Shown: piece after piece, positions 5,482 to 13,257 of the stretch
Numbering within the stretch: position 1 is the stretch's first letter
Layout of the letters: each line of letters begins with the position of its first letter
Source: a virus
IMG/VR virus record: IMGVR_UViG_3300037193_000759
Location: 1 to 25,113 of that record
Reading direction: 5' to 3' (one strand)
Length of the DNA stretch: 25,113 bases
Notes under the pieces: model-generated
What the model was told of the DNA's origin: nothing
What the model saw: only the letters and a program-made list of their open reading frames with translations
Database searches by the model: none
Made by a program: the position numbers and the translations under genes

Positions 5482-5810
5482 CCAAGCAGGACACCGGCAA
5501 GCCCAGCATCCCGGCCGTGACGTTCTCCCCCTACCTCATTCGCCGCCACCGGCGGCAGCTGTGTGACTGGGTGCAGGCCAACGGCCTCAACCCCGACCAC
5601 ATCCCTGACCACCACCCCATCCGGGTGGAGAAGGGCAAGGGCGGGCCCGTCATCCATTACCGCGCCTACATCCTGACCGACGACGGCGTGAAGCAGCGTG
5701 ACCCAGACCAGCCCGACAAGGTGCTGACCGAGGACCGCACGGCACCGTGCACCGTCCCACCACCGGACCTCAGTGCGGCAGCACAGCCCGAGCCCGAGGC
5801 CGGCGAGTGA
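5478..5810 (+). CDS. Hypothetical protein, 110 aa
   Basis: GTG at 5478 overlaps the HNH stop by 4 bases and lies 9 bases from GGGAGG (5463-5468). The ATG at 5469 directly abuts that box and is less likely. The product is hydrophilic, with a basic helix (YLIRRHRRQLCDWVQANGL) then HIPDHHPIRVEKGKGGPVIH and a Pro/Glu-rich tail (PDLSAAAQPEPEAGE). It resembles other small actinophage proteins of unknown function near the terminase. The run of His and basic residues could suit nucleic-acid contact, but no motif is definite. Confidence 0.75.
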   Translation: MTKQDTGKPSIPAVTFSPYLIRRHRRQLCDWVQANGLNPDHIPDHHPIRVEKGKGGPVIHYRAYILTDDGVKQRDPDQPDKVLTEDRTAPCTVPPPDLSAAAQPEPEAGE

Positions 5811-6025
5811 CCGACCACGCAGACGAGGCAGGCGACAGCACACGCCCGATCGGTGACGTCCTCGACAGCCTGGGTATCGAGGCCAGCCTCAGCGCGGGCG
5901 AGCTCGTGGTCGGCGCCATCGTCTTGCTCAAGGTGATAGACACCGACGGAGACACGCGGTTGTCGTGCTCTCACAGCGATGGTCTTGGTTGGATCGAGCG
6001 CTGCGGCATGCTGCGGGTTGCCTAG
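5807..6025 (+). CDS. Small hypothetical protein, 72 aa
   Basis: GTG at 5807 overlaps the previous stop by 4 bases (GTGA), continuing the coupled chain from the HNH gene. The product contains a core ISDVLDSLG-like segment (PIGDVLDSLGIEASLSAGEL), then VVGAIVLLKVIDTDGD and SDGLGWIERCGML. This small alternating helix/strand pattern is one I associate with actinophage proteins of unknown function near the terminase. No catalytic motif is seen. The 343-base non-coding region follows. Confidence 0.7.
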   Translation: MTDHADEAGDSTRPIGDVLDSLGIEASLSAGELVVGAIVLLKVIDTDGDTRLSCSHSDGLGWIERCGMLRVA

Positions 6026-6368
6026 CAGATCGAGTCTGACCCGGCAAGCCACCAGCAGGTGCCATGAGATGGCCTCCTCCGGCCCGCTGGTGCCCGCCCC
6101 AGGGTCGGCAGGCCGGCTTGGGAGTCTCCGAGCCCGGGCGTCGGCTGCCCGGCGGCGCGCTGATCACATCCGATCGTCACGGAGCGTGGTGATCACCCTG
6201 GGGGGTTACCCCGATGATCAACGTCACGGGTACCGCCGGGGAGGGCGGTCGCGGTGTATACGGGTCACCGAACCTGAATGATCTTGAGCTTCGTTGCTCT
6301 GTGTAGCTTTCGATCGCCGCAACGGCGGTCGGCCTTGATGCCGCAACGGCACAACAGAGGTGATCTTC
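6026..6368. other. Non-coding region with many inverted repeats; candidate packaging (cos/pac) site
   Basis: No convincing gene in 343 bases. Visible elements are: hairpin GCCAT-GAG-ATGGC (6061-6073); CCGGCC (6079-6084) pairing with GGCCGG (6111-6116); TGATCAC (6161-6167) opposite GTGATCA (6189-6195), the latter within the palindrome GGTGATCACC (6188-6197); CGTCACGG twice (6175-6182 and 6222-6229); GGGG-TTA-CCCC near 6203-6213; and two CAA-loop hairpins (6312-6330 and 6339-6351). The position between the HNH and small terminase genes is where packaging sites commonly lie. The cut point cannot be read from sequence alone. Confidence 0.5.
6312..6351. repeat. Two tandem hairpins with CAA loop before the small terminase gene
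   Basis: GATCGCCG-CAA-CGGCGGTC (6312-6330, eight pairs including one T-G) and TGCCG-CAA-CGGCA (6339-6351, five pairs) share the core GCCGCAACGGC. The second ends 17 bases before the small terminase ATG. They are possible small-terminase binding sites or RNA hairpins in the leader. Confidence 0.55.
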
Positions 6369-6824
6369 ATGCCAGGAAATGGCCCTCTTCCGAAGGACCC
6401 GTCTCAGCGGCGCCGGCGCAACGCCGACCCGGTAGCGACGACGGTTCTCCCGGCCAACGGTCCCGAAGTCCCGACCCCGGAGTTGCCGGGTGGGCACGAC
6501 TACGACTCCCGCACGCTGGCCTGGTACGAGACGTGGCGGTCGAGTCCGCAGGCGGCGACGTTTCTTCCGACGGACTGGCAGCGGCTGCACATGCTGGCCG
6601 AGTTGGTGCAGCAGTACTGGGAGGAGCCGAGGAAGGAACTGCTGGCGGAGATCCGCCTGAACGAGGCTTCTCTGGGTGGTACGGCCGCGGACCGGATGAG
6701 GTTGCGCTGGACGGTCGCCGAGCCCGAGGAGCGGACTCCGCGACGGTCGGCGGCGAAGTCGCGATCTGCCGCTTCACGGCGGGACCGAGTGCTGAAGGTC
6801 GTCGATGGCTCGGCGGAAGGCTGA
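6369..6824 (+). CDS. terS: Terminase small subunit, 151 aa
   Basis: The ATG at 6369 lies 8 bases after GAGG (6357-6360); a GTG at 6360 overlaps this box and is rejected. The N-terminus (PLPKDPSQRRRRNADP) is the basic start typical of actinophage small terminases, followed by a Pro-rich link and a helical core (SRTLAWYETWRSSPQAATFL, DWQRLHMLAELVQQYW). The C-terminal part is basic (RRSAAKSRSAASRRDRVLK), suited to contact DNA or the large subunit. The small subunit recognises the packaging site and controls the large subunit. The gene overlaps the large terminase gene by 20 bases, which supports the call. Confidence 0.85.
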   Translation: MPGNGPLPKDPSQRRRRNADPVATTVLPANGPEVPTPELPGGHDYDSRTLAWYETWRSSPQAATFLPTDWQRLHMLAELVQQYWEEPRKELLAEIRLNEASLGGTAADRMRLRWTVAEPEERTPRRSAAKSRSAASRRDRVLKVVDGSAEG

Positions 6825-8424
6825 CCCGGACAGGTTCGCCTCGTTGGGTTTCGCCGCGATCGACTGGATCGAGCACTACCTGTGCCATGGGCCGGGCGAC
6901 GTTCAGGGCGAGGACTTGGTCATCGACGATGAGATGGCCGCGTTCATCGTCAAGGCGTATCGGCTTGACCCTGTCACAGGGCGCCGATTGGTGAACCGGG
7001 CGTTCTTGTCGCGGCCGAAGGGCCGCGCGAAGAGTGAACTGGCTGGCGCGCTGGTGTGCTTTGAGGCCCTGGGACCGTGCCGATTCGACGGCTGGGACGC
7101 GAAGGGTGACCCTGTTGGCCGACCGCAGGTGTATCCGTTCATCCGCTGTCTGGCGACGGAGGAGAACCAGTCCGGGAACACCTACGACAACGTCACCGCG
7201 ATGCTCGAGCACCTGGTCGAGCACTCGGGTGACGAGTTCCCGGGGATCGATCTGGGTCGGTCGGCGCAGACGTCGAGCCGCATCTTTATCGAGGGTGGCG
7301 GGGAGATCGTCCCGTCGACGTCGTCCGGTGCAGCCAAGGACGGCGGTAAGGAGACCTTCGCGGTCTTCGACGAGACGCACCTGTACGTCCTGCCCGAGCT
7401 GAAGTCGATGCACAAGACGGTGCGCCGCAACCTGGTGAAGCGGCGAGCTGCGGAGCCGTGGTCTCTGGAGACGTCGACGATGTACGCAGTCGGCGAGGAC
7501 AGCGTCGCGGAAGCCACGCACGAGTACGCGAACGCGGTGAAAGCCGGCCGGGTGCGCGACGGTGGCCTGCTCTTCGACCACCGCGAGGCGCCGCACGTCG
7601 AGGATCTCCACGACGATGCGCAACTGCTGCCGGCGCTGCAGTTCGTGTACGGGGATGCTGCTGGGTGGATGGATCTGGAGCGGATCGCGTCGGATATGCG
7701 GGAGCCGGATACGGACCCCGCGGATGCGCGCCGCTACTTCCTGAATCAGCCGGGCACGGCATCGGCGAAGGCGTTCGACAAGGCCGAGTGGAAGGCGTTG
7801 GCCAGGCCCGACTTCACGGTCCCGGAGAAGGAGTCCATCACGATCGGCTTCGACGGGGCGAAGTGGAAGGACTCGACCGGGTTCGTTGCCACACACCTGG
7901 AGACGGGCTTTCAGTGGCCGCTCGGTGTGTGGGAGGCGCCGCTGAACAAGCGGGAGGCAGAGGACTGGGAGGTTCCCGAGCGCGAGGTAGACCTTTGTCT
8001 GGCGCTGGCCTTCGACACCTACAAGGTGGTCCGTGTCTATGCGGATCCGCCGTGGTGGGAGGACGCCGTAGCTCGCTGGCAGGGCAAGTACGGGGAGAAG
8101 ATCGTCGCTGAGTGGTGGACGCACCGGGACCGGCAGATGGCATTCGCGCTGCGCGCGTACCGGACGGCGATGTCGGGCGCCGAGCTGTCGCACGACGGTG
8201 ACGAGGCCTTTGCTCGGCATATCGGGAACGCGGTGAAACGGCCGGCCCGCGCGAAGGATGACGAGGGCAAGCCGATGTGGACGATCCAGAAGGACCGCCA
8301 CGACTCTCCACGAAAGATCGACCTGTCTATGGCGGGCTGCCTGTCCTGGGAAGCCCGCCGTGACGCTATCGCGGCCGGCGCCAACAAGCCCCGGAAGAAG
8401 TCGAAGATGTTGATCCTGCGGTGA
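6805..8424 (+). CDS. terL: Terminase large subunit, 539 aa
   Basis: ATG at 6805 inside the small-subunit gene. The N-terminal ATPase has a Walker A of the actinophage type (SRPKGRAKSE, residues 69-78), where Lys-Ser replaces the usual Gly-Lys-Ser/Thr, and a Walker B at 185-190 (FAVFDE) with the catalytic Glu190. The C-terminal RNase H-like nuclease shows acidic residues in GFDGAK (Asp350), in VYADPPWW (Asp413) and near LSHDGDEAFARHIGNA (Asp464/Asp466). The ATPase drives DNA into the procapsid and the nuclease cuts it at the ends. The length is usual for the family. It is followed by the portal gene, as in most siphoviruses. Confidence 0.95.
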   Translation: MARRKADPDRFASLGFAAIDWIEHYLCHGPGDVQGEDLVIDDEMAAFIVKAYRLDPVTGRRLVNRAFLSRPKGRAKSELAGALVCFEALGPCRFDGWDAKGDPVGRPQVYPFIRCLATEENQSGNTYDNVTAMLEHLVEHSGDEFPGIDLGRSAQTSSRIFIEGGGEIVPSTSSGAAKDGGKETFAVFDETHLYVLPELKSMHKTVRRNLVKRRAAEPWSLETSTMYAVGEDSVAEATHEYANAVKAGRVRDGGLLFDHREAPHVEDLHDDAQLLPALQFVYGDAAGWMDLERIASDMREPDTDPADARRYFLNQPGTASAKAFDKAEWKALARPDFTVPEKESITIGFDGAKWKDSTGFVATHLETGFQWPLGVWEAPLNKREAEDWEVPEREVDLCLALAFDTYKVVRVYADPPWWEDAVARWQGKYGEKIVAEWWTHRDRQMAFALRAYRTAMSGAELSHDGDEAFARHIGNAVKRPARAKDDEGKPMWTIQKDRHDSPRKIDLSMAGCLSWEARRDAIAAGANKPRKKSKMLILR

Positions 8425-8439
8425 GGGCGAGGTGGGCTG

Positions 8440-9888
8440 GTGGAGCGCACTGAGCTGGGCTGGTTGAAGCATCTGATCGACTGCCATGACCGGGAGAAGA
8501 AGGATCTGAAGCTGCTGGACTCGTATTACGAGGGTGAGCAGCCGCTCAGCTATCTGGCGCCAGAGCTGCAGGCTGAGATGGATGAGCGGATCCGGCAGGT
8601 GGTCATCAACTGGCCCCAGTTGGTTGCCGACTCCATCGAGGAGCGTCTCGATGTGGAGGGTTTCCGTTTCCCGGATGAGGCGGAGGCGGATGAGGAGTTG
8701 TGGCGGATCTGGCAGGCGAACCGGCTAGATGCCAAGAGCCACCAAGGACACCTTGACGCTCTGGTGATGCGCCGCTGCTACGTGATCGTGGGCAGCCGGG
8801 AGGATGATCCGTCGACTCCGTTGATCACGGTTGAGTCGCCGCTGGACGTGTACGCGGAACATGATCCGCGCACGGGTCAGGTGGCTGCGGCGGTGAAGCG
8901 CTGGTGCGAGGAGTACGAGGGCCAATCGCCGGTTGACCACGCCACGCTGTACCTGCCGGAGTCCACCTCTTGGTGGACGAAGGACCGTTCCGGCGAGTGG
9001 GTGGAGGACGTGGGCGACGATGGCGAATCGGTGCGGGATGCCCACGGGCTGGGCGAGGTGCCGGTGGTGCCGCTGGCGAACCGAGCCCGGCTGAAGTGCC
9101 CTGGCGGGGTGTCGGAGTTGAAGGCCGTGATTTCGATCTCGGACGCAGCCTGCAAGGTCGCCACGGACATGATGGTGTCTGCCGAGTACCACGCCACCCC
9201 CCGCCGGGTGGCGTTCGGGTTCGGCGAGGAGGACTTCGTCGACGAGAAGGGCCGCCGTGTCAGCGCGTTCTCGCGGGTGATCGGCCGGATCTGGGCGACG
9301 GAGAAGAACCGCAAGGAAGACGGCGCGGATGTCGTGCAGTTCTCGGAGGCGGATCTGAAGAACTTCCACGACACGATCAACCAGTTGGCCCGGCTAGTGG
9401 CCAGCCTGGCGGGTCTGCCTCCGCACTTCCTGGGCTACGCAACCGAGAACCCTGCGAGCGCGGACGCGATCCGCTCGAGCGAGTCCCGGCTGGTGAAGCG
9501 CGCCGAGCGTAAGCAGCGCGACTGGGGCGAGGCGTGGGAGCAGGTTATGCGTCTGGCGCTGCGCTTCCGCGATGGCGACTGGGATCCGCGGGTGCTGTCG
9601 CTGGAGACGATCTGGCGGGACGCGTCGACTCCAACGATCGCCCAGAAGGCGGACGCCGCAGTCAAACTCCACACGGCGAAGATCGTGCCGTTGCGTCAGA
9701 CCCGCGAAGACATGGGGTACACGCAGGCGCAGATCAAGCGCATGGAGGAGGAGGACGAGGCCGCGGCGGAGGACGCGATGAAGCGGATCCTCGCCGGGGA
9801 CTTCGCCGCTCTGGAGGCCGGTCAGAAGCCGCCGCTGAAGGACGCCGACGAGGATGAGCCGACTCCTGAGCCTGCGGGTGTGTCGTGA
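8440..9888 (+). CDS. Portal protein, SPP1 gp6-like, 482 aa
   Basis: GTG at 8440 after a purine-rich stretch (GAGGTGGG). The N-terminal part contains LLDSYYEGEQPLSYLAPEL, VVINWPQLVADSIEERLDVE and GFRFPDE, the pattern of SPP1 gp6-type portal proteins in actinophages. The middle has ITVESPLDVYAEHDPRTGQV, then a crown/clip region. Residues around FHDTINQLARLVASLAGLPP, HFLGY and NPASADAIRSSESRLVKRAE are the conserved stem region. The protein forms the dodecameric ring through which DNA enters and onto which the neck assembles. The acidic C-terminal tail is common. Order terL-portal-MuF agrees. Confidence 0.93.
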   Translation: MERTELGWLKHLIDCHDREKKDLKLLDSYYEGEQPLSYLAPELQAEMDERIRQVVINWPQLVADSIEERLDVEGFRFPDEAEADEELWRIWQANRLDAKSHQGHLDALVMRRCYVIVGSREDDPSTPLITVESPLDVYAEHDPRTGQVAAAVKRWCEEYEGQSPVDHATLYLPESTSWWTKDRSGEWVEDVGDDGESVRDAHGLGEVPVVPLANRARLKCPGGVSELKAVISISDAACKVATDMMVSAEYHATPRRVAFGFGEEDFVDEKGRRVSAFSRVIGRIWATEKNRKEDGADVVQFSEADLKNFHDTINQLARLVASLAGLPPHFLGYATENPASADAIRSSESRLVKRAERKQRDWGEAWEQVMRLALRFRDGDWDPRVLSLETIWRDASTPTIAQKADAAVKLHTAKIVPLRQTREDMGYTQAQIKRMEEEDEAAAEDAMKRILAGDFAALEAGQKPPLKDADEDEPTPEPAGVS

Positions 9889-10937
9889 CGACGGCGCCGG
9901 AGCGACTGTCGTCCGTCGAGCTGGCTGAGGCCTATTACGTGGCGCAGGCTCGTCTGACGCGTTCGGCGGTGAACCGGGTTCAGGTGTTGTGGCGGGAGTT
10001 GGACTCGCGGGACCTGACGGGCTCGTGGGAGGCCCTGGTGGGGCCGGGCGTGGTGGATGCGGTGGCGGCTGGGCAACTGGCCGCCGCCGCCCAGGCCGAC
10101 CCCTACCTAGATGCCGTGGAGACCGCGGACGGTGGCGAGCCGGATGGTTCGGCTCGTATCCGGGCGGCCACGTTCGCCGGGCATGCGTCGGACGGTAGGG
10201 CTCTGGACACTCTGCTGTATCTGCCGGTCATCACAACGAAGCAGGGCATCGCGGCCGGGCTGTCGGATGTGGACGCGATGATGCGCGGCCTCAATCAGCT
10301 GCTGCGGATGGCGGCCACGCAGGTAACGGACGCCGGCCGCACAGCGGTGGGCGCGGGGATTGCGGGCAGGCGCACGATTCAGGGCTACATCCGGATTGCG
10401 GCGGCTCCGTGCTGCGCGCGCTGCGCGATCCTGTCGGGCAAAGAGTTCGGTTGGAACCGCGGGTTTCAGAGGCATCCTCGCTGTGACTGCATCCACATGC
10501 CGGCCACGCTGATTGCTCGCGGTCGAGGCGGACGCGGGCGTCCTGCCTTGCCGGACAGACCAGGGATGGTGACGAACGCCGGCGACTACTTCCGCAGCCT
10601 GTCGCGGCGGGAGCAGGACCGCATCTTCACTGTTGCTGGCGCCCGGGCGATCCGTGACGGCGCGGACATCACGTCGATCGTGAACGCGCGGCGCGGCATG
10701 TACGCCGCGTCGGCCTACGGCCGCCGACTGCGGGCAACCCGTGAGGGGGCGACGACACGCGGCGCGTTCTACCGCTCGGAGCGGGCCCGCGCCATCGCCC
10801 GCGGCCAGGTTCCGGCGACCATCGGTCGGGCCTACCGGCTGCGGACGCCGCGGCTTATGCCCGAAGAGATTTACAGGCTTGCCGGATCTCGCGATGAGGC
10901 CATCGCGATGCTCCGGCGCTTCGGCTACATCGACTAG
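9885..10937 (+). CDS. MuF-like minor head (capsid maturation) protein, 350 aa
   Basis: GTG at 9885 overlaps the portal stop by 4 bases. The N-terminal half is helical. The diagnostic segment at residues 174-206 (AAPCCARCAILSGKEFGWNR then GFQRHPRCDCIHMP) has a Cys cluster (176, 177, 180) and HPRCDC (197-202). This is the Mu gpF-type domain found in phage proteins encoded just after the portal. These proteins are packaged in small numbers in the procapsid and may be injected with the DNA. The C-terminal part (RRGMYAASAYGRRLRATREG, MPEEIYRLAGSRDEAIAMLR) is basic. No separate toxin domain is visible. Confidence 0.88.
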   Translation: MTTAPERLSSVELAEAYYVAQARLTRSAVNRVQVLWRELDSRDLTGSWEALVGPGVVDAVAAGQLAAAAQADPYLDAVETADGGEPDGSARIRAATFAGHASDGRALDTLLYLPVITTKQGIAAGLSDVDAMMRGLNQLLRMAATQVTDAGRTAVGAGIAGRRTIQGYIRIAAAPCCARCAILSGKEFGWNRGFQRHPRCDCIHMPATLIARGRGGRGRPALPDRPGMVTNAGDYFRSLSRREQDRIFTVAGARAIRDGADITSIVNARRGMYAASAYGRRLRATREGATTRGAFYRSERARAIARGQVPATIGRAYRLRTPRLMPEEIYRLAGSRDEAIAMLRRFGYID

Positions 10938-11000
10938 CCGATCTTTCGCCGGCTGTGCGCAAGGCGTGGCCGCCTGATCCCGCAACGGGAGACCCATCAC

Positions 11001-11684
11001 ATGCACAACACCCGTAGTAGCTGGCTGCCTGCCGCCCAGAGCGCGGGCTGGTTCCGGCTGAACCGTCACGACGACCCCGAACCCACCGACCCGGCACCGG
11101 AAGACCCGGAGCCGACGCCGGAGGGCGATCCGGAGCCCGATCCCGAGGGCGCCGACAAGCTCGGCGACGCCGGGAAGAAGGCGCTGGACAAGATGAAGGC
11201 CGAGCGGGCGGCGGCGAAGAGGGCGGCGGCCGAGGAGAAGAAGCGCGCCGACGAACTGGCCCGCAAGGTGGCCGAGTTCGAGGACCGCGACAAGTCCGAA
11301 CTGGAGAAGGCCACCAGCCGTGCGGAGGCCGCTGCGAAGCGCGCCGAGGCGGCGACGGCTCGCGCTGTGCGGGCTGAAGTGAAGGCTGCGGCCAGCGAGT
11401 TCGCCGACCCGGATGACGCGCTCGCGCACCTCAACGGCAAGTTCGCCCAGTACGCCAACGACTCTGGGGAGATCGACACTGAGGCGATCGTCTCGGATCT
11501 GTCCGATCTCCTGGAGCGGAAGCCGCATTTGAAGAGGCAGGCTCCCGCCCCGGAGGCTCCGAAGGCACCGAAGCCGGATCCGTCACAGGGGCCGCGCAAG
11601 GAGCCGGCGCCGGTCGACTACCGCAACGCGTCCCGCGCGGACATTCAGAAGGCGGCGGCCGAGCTGGGGGTCCGCCTGCGCTGA
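11001..11684 (+). CDS. Capsid scaffolding protein, 227 aa
   Basis: ATG at 11001 after ACGGGAGAC. The product is typical of scaffolds: an acidic Pro-rich N-terminal region, then a long charged coiled coil (about residues 50-130, rich in Ala, Glu, Lys and Arg) and a Pro-rich basic C-terminal region with RNASRADIQKAAAELGVRLR. The N-terminus contains WFRLNRHD at 17-24, nearly the same as WFRLDRHD at 10-17 of the major capsid protein. The DNA is also similar there. Scaffold guides capsid shell assembly and is removed on maturation. The shared motif next to a Prp-like protease gene suggests N-terminal processing. Confidence 0.9.
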   Translation: MHNTRSSWLPAAQSAGWFRLNRHDDPEPTDPAPEDPEPTPEGDPEPDPEGADKLGDAGKKALDKMKAERAAAKRAAAEEKKRADELARKVAEFEDRDKSELEKATSRAEAAAKRAEAATARAVRAEVKAAASEFADPDDALAHLNGKFAQYANDSGEIDTEAIVSDLSDLLERKPHLKRQAPAPEAPKAPKPDPSQGPRKEPAPVDYRNASRADIQKAAAELGVRLR

Positions 11685-11881
11685 TGATCCGTATCCGTGC
11701 CCGGCTGGGCGCCGGCCGGACCTCGATCGAGGTCGACGGCCACGAGGGCCATGTCGAAGACGGGCGGGTCTGCGCCGCCATCACGGCGATCACCCAAACC
11801 GCGCTGCTGGGGCTGGAGCAGTACGCCCTGCAGTTCCCGGACCTCGTGTCCGTCGAGATCACAACCGAGGAGAACTCATGA
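11684..11881 (+). CDS. Prp-like cysteine protease, 65 aa
   Basis: ATG at 11684 shares one base with the scaffold stop (TGATG), so translation is coupled. The protein shows the Prp family pattern (ribosomal-processing cysteine protease): an N-terminal strand (MIRIRARL), then SIEVDGHEGHVEDG with the catalytic His20, then VCAAITAITQTALLGLEQ with the catalytic Cys30. The His and Cys are spaced much as in Prp, where GHA and CAAVS are the conserved sites. It is shorter than most cellular Prp proteins (about 105-110 residues). In Staphylococcus aureus, Prp removes the N-terminal extension of ribosomal protein L27 and also trims phage 80alpha scaffold and capsid. Here the gene lies between scaffold and capsid, so I infer it processes both. 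Confidence 0.8.
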   Translation: MIRIRARLGAGRTSIEVDGHEGHVEDGRVCAAITAITQTALLGLEQYALQFPDLVSVEITTEENS

Positions 11882-13206
11882 CCACCCTGACCGCCCGCCG
11901 GTCGTGGTTCCGGCTCGACCGGCACGACGTCCGGTCCACCCTGCCGGCCGCGATCCGCGCCATCATGCAGAACGGCCTGCTCGACGGCATGTTCCGCGAG
12001 TCGCTGATGCCGGAGCTGCTGTTCCCGCAGATCGCGGACATCGAGCCGTGGCAGGGAGCCAAGGGCGACACGAAGATCATGACCCGGAACGGGCTCATGA
12101 CCCCGGACCCCACCCCGACGACCGGTTCGGACGCTTCCACGGGCTCGTACAGCATCGAGCAGTGGACCGTGACGATGGACCAGTACGGCAAGTCCATCGA
12201 CACAGACCTGCTGCAGTCGTCGATGACGCAGGCGTCGAAGTACCTCAACGACGTGTCCCGGCTCGGCATTCACGCCGGGCAGACCATCAACCAGCTCGCC
12301 CGGAACAAGCTTTACAAGGGCTACGCGGGCGGGCGCACCTACTGCCGCACTGCGGGCACCTCGGACACGTCGATTGTGGTCGCGTCCACCGACGGCTTCA
12401 CCCACAAGCTGGTGAACGGCGTCCCGACCGCCGTGTCCGCGTCGAACGCGCTGGACATCACCATCGAGGGCGTCGCCAACACCGTCACCGGCGTCGACAC
12501 GGGTACAGGCACCCTGACCCTGGGCACGGCGCGCGTCGACGTCGTAGGCGACTCGGTGGTGTCTTCGCAGGCCCCGTACTCGGTGCGCGCGGGCACATCG
12601 AACGACTCGGCGTTCGACCTGAGCGCAGGCGACCTGATCACCTTCGCGCACTTCCGGGCTGCCGTAGCGCGGCTGCGGCGCATGTTCGTGCCTCCGGCCG
12701 AGGGCGGCAACTACATCGCCCACATCGACAGCGTGACGGAGTCGCAGCTGTTCGAGGACACCGAGTTCCAGAACCTGTACCAGGGGCGAGCGGACTCGTC
12801 GACGTACCGGGATCTGGCGATCGGCGTGTTCGGCGGCATCGTGTGGGTGCGCAACGAGGTCGTGCCATACCTGACCACTGCGACCACCGGGTACGAGGAC
12901 CTGACCACGACGGTGCACCGGCCGATCGTGGTGGGTGCGGGCGCGCTGATCGCGGCGCCGTTCGAGAACCCGGCAGGTCTGCTGCGGGAGACCGGCGTTT
13001 CGGACGTCCCCGAGATCACCATGATCAACGTCGCGCCGGGTGTCGACGTGGCTCGGATCGTGCGTCCGCCGCAGGACCGCTATCAGCAGAACGTGTCCAC
13101 GACCTGGTCGTGGGTCGGCGACTACGGCGTCCCCTCGGACTCGCTGGCAAACGGCGACTCGGCCCTGTTCAAGCGGGCCGTGCTGCTGGAGCACTCCGCG
13201 AACTGA
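11878..13206 (+). CDS. Major capsid protein (HK97-fold, probable), 442 aa
   Basis: ATG at 11878 overlaps the previous stop by 4 bases and follows GAGGAGA (11867-11873). The N-terminus includes WFRLDRHD (10-17), shared with the scaffold. LLFPQIADIEPWQGAKGDTK, TMDQYGKSIDTDLLQSSM and NDVSRLGIHAGQTINQLARN resemble the P22-coat/N4-gp56-like group of capsid proteins, with an inserted beta domain near residues 155-260 (rich in Thr, Val, Asp). The late part has AHIDSVTESQLFEDTEFQNL and HRPIVVGAGALIAAPFENPA. It would form the icosahedral shell. Size and position after the scaffold support the call. The subfamily is less certain. Confidence 0.9.
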   Translation: MTTLTARRSWFRLDRHDVRSTLPAAIRAIMQNGLLDGMFRESLMPELLFPQIADIEPWQGAKGDTKIMTRNGLMTPDPTPTTGSDASTGSYSIEQWTVTMDQYGKSIDTDLLQSSMTQASKYLNDVSRLGIHAGQTINQLARNKLYKGYAGGRTYCRTAGTSDTSIVVASTDGFTHKLVNGVPTAVSASNALDITIEGVANTVTGVDTGTGTLTLGTARVDVVGDSVVSSQAPYSVRAGTSNDSAFDLSAGDLITFAHFRAAVARLRRMFVPPAEGGNYIAHIDSVTESQLFEDTEFQNLYQGRADSSTYRDLAIGVFGGIVWVRNEVVPYLTTATTGYEDLTTTVHRPIVVGAGALIAAPFENPAGLLRETGVSDVPEITMINVAPGVDVARIVRPPQDRYQQNVSTTWSWVGDYGVPSDSLANGDSALFKRAVLLEHSAN

Positions 13207-13212
13207 CCGCAC

Positions 13213-13239
13213 GCCCCGCCCGGCAGGCCTGGGCGGGGC
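13213..13239. terminator. GC hairpin after the major capsid gene, possible partial terminator
   Basis: GCCCCGCCC (13213-13221) pairs with GGGCGGGGC (13231-13239), a perfect 9-bp stem with a 9-base loop, 6 bases after the capsid stop. No T-run follows. It may partly stop transcription or protect the 3' end of the abundant capsid mRNA, lowering expression of downstream genes. Confidence 0.5.
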
Positions 13240-13257
13240 CTCTGGAAGGAGGGTCTC

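Noticed and set aside
5979-6281. Forward 100-residue frame (and the reverse frame 5928-6167) in the pre-terminase gap
   Set aside because: Ser/Arg-rich, no ribosome binding site, no motif; the region is better explained as a repeat-rich non-coding site.
6367-8487. 706-residue reverse-strand open frame over the terminase genes
   Set aside because: Shadow of terL in GC-rich DNA; protein is rich in Arg, Pro and His with no motifs, and the forward frame is clearly the terminase.
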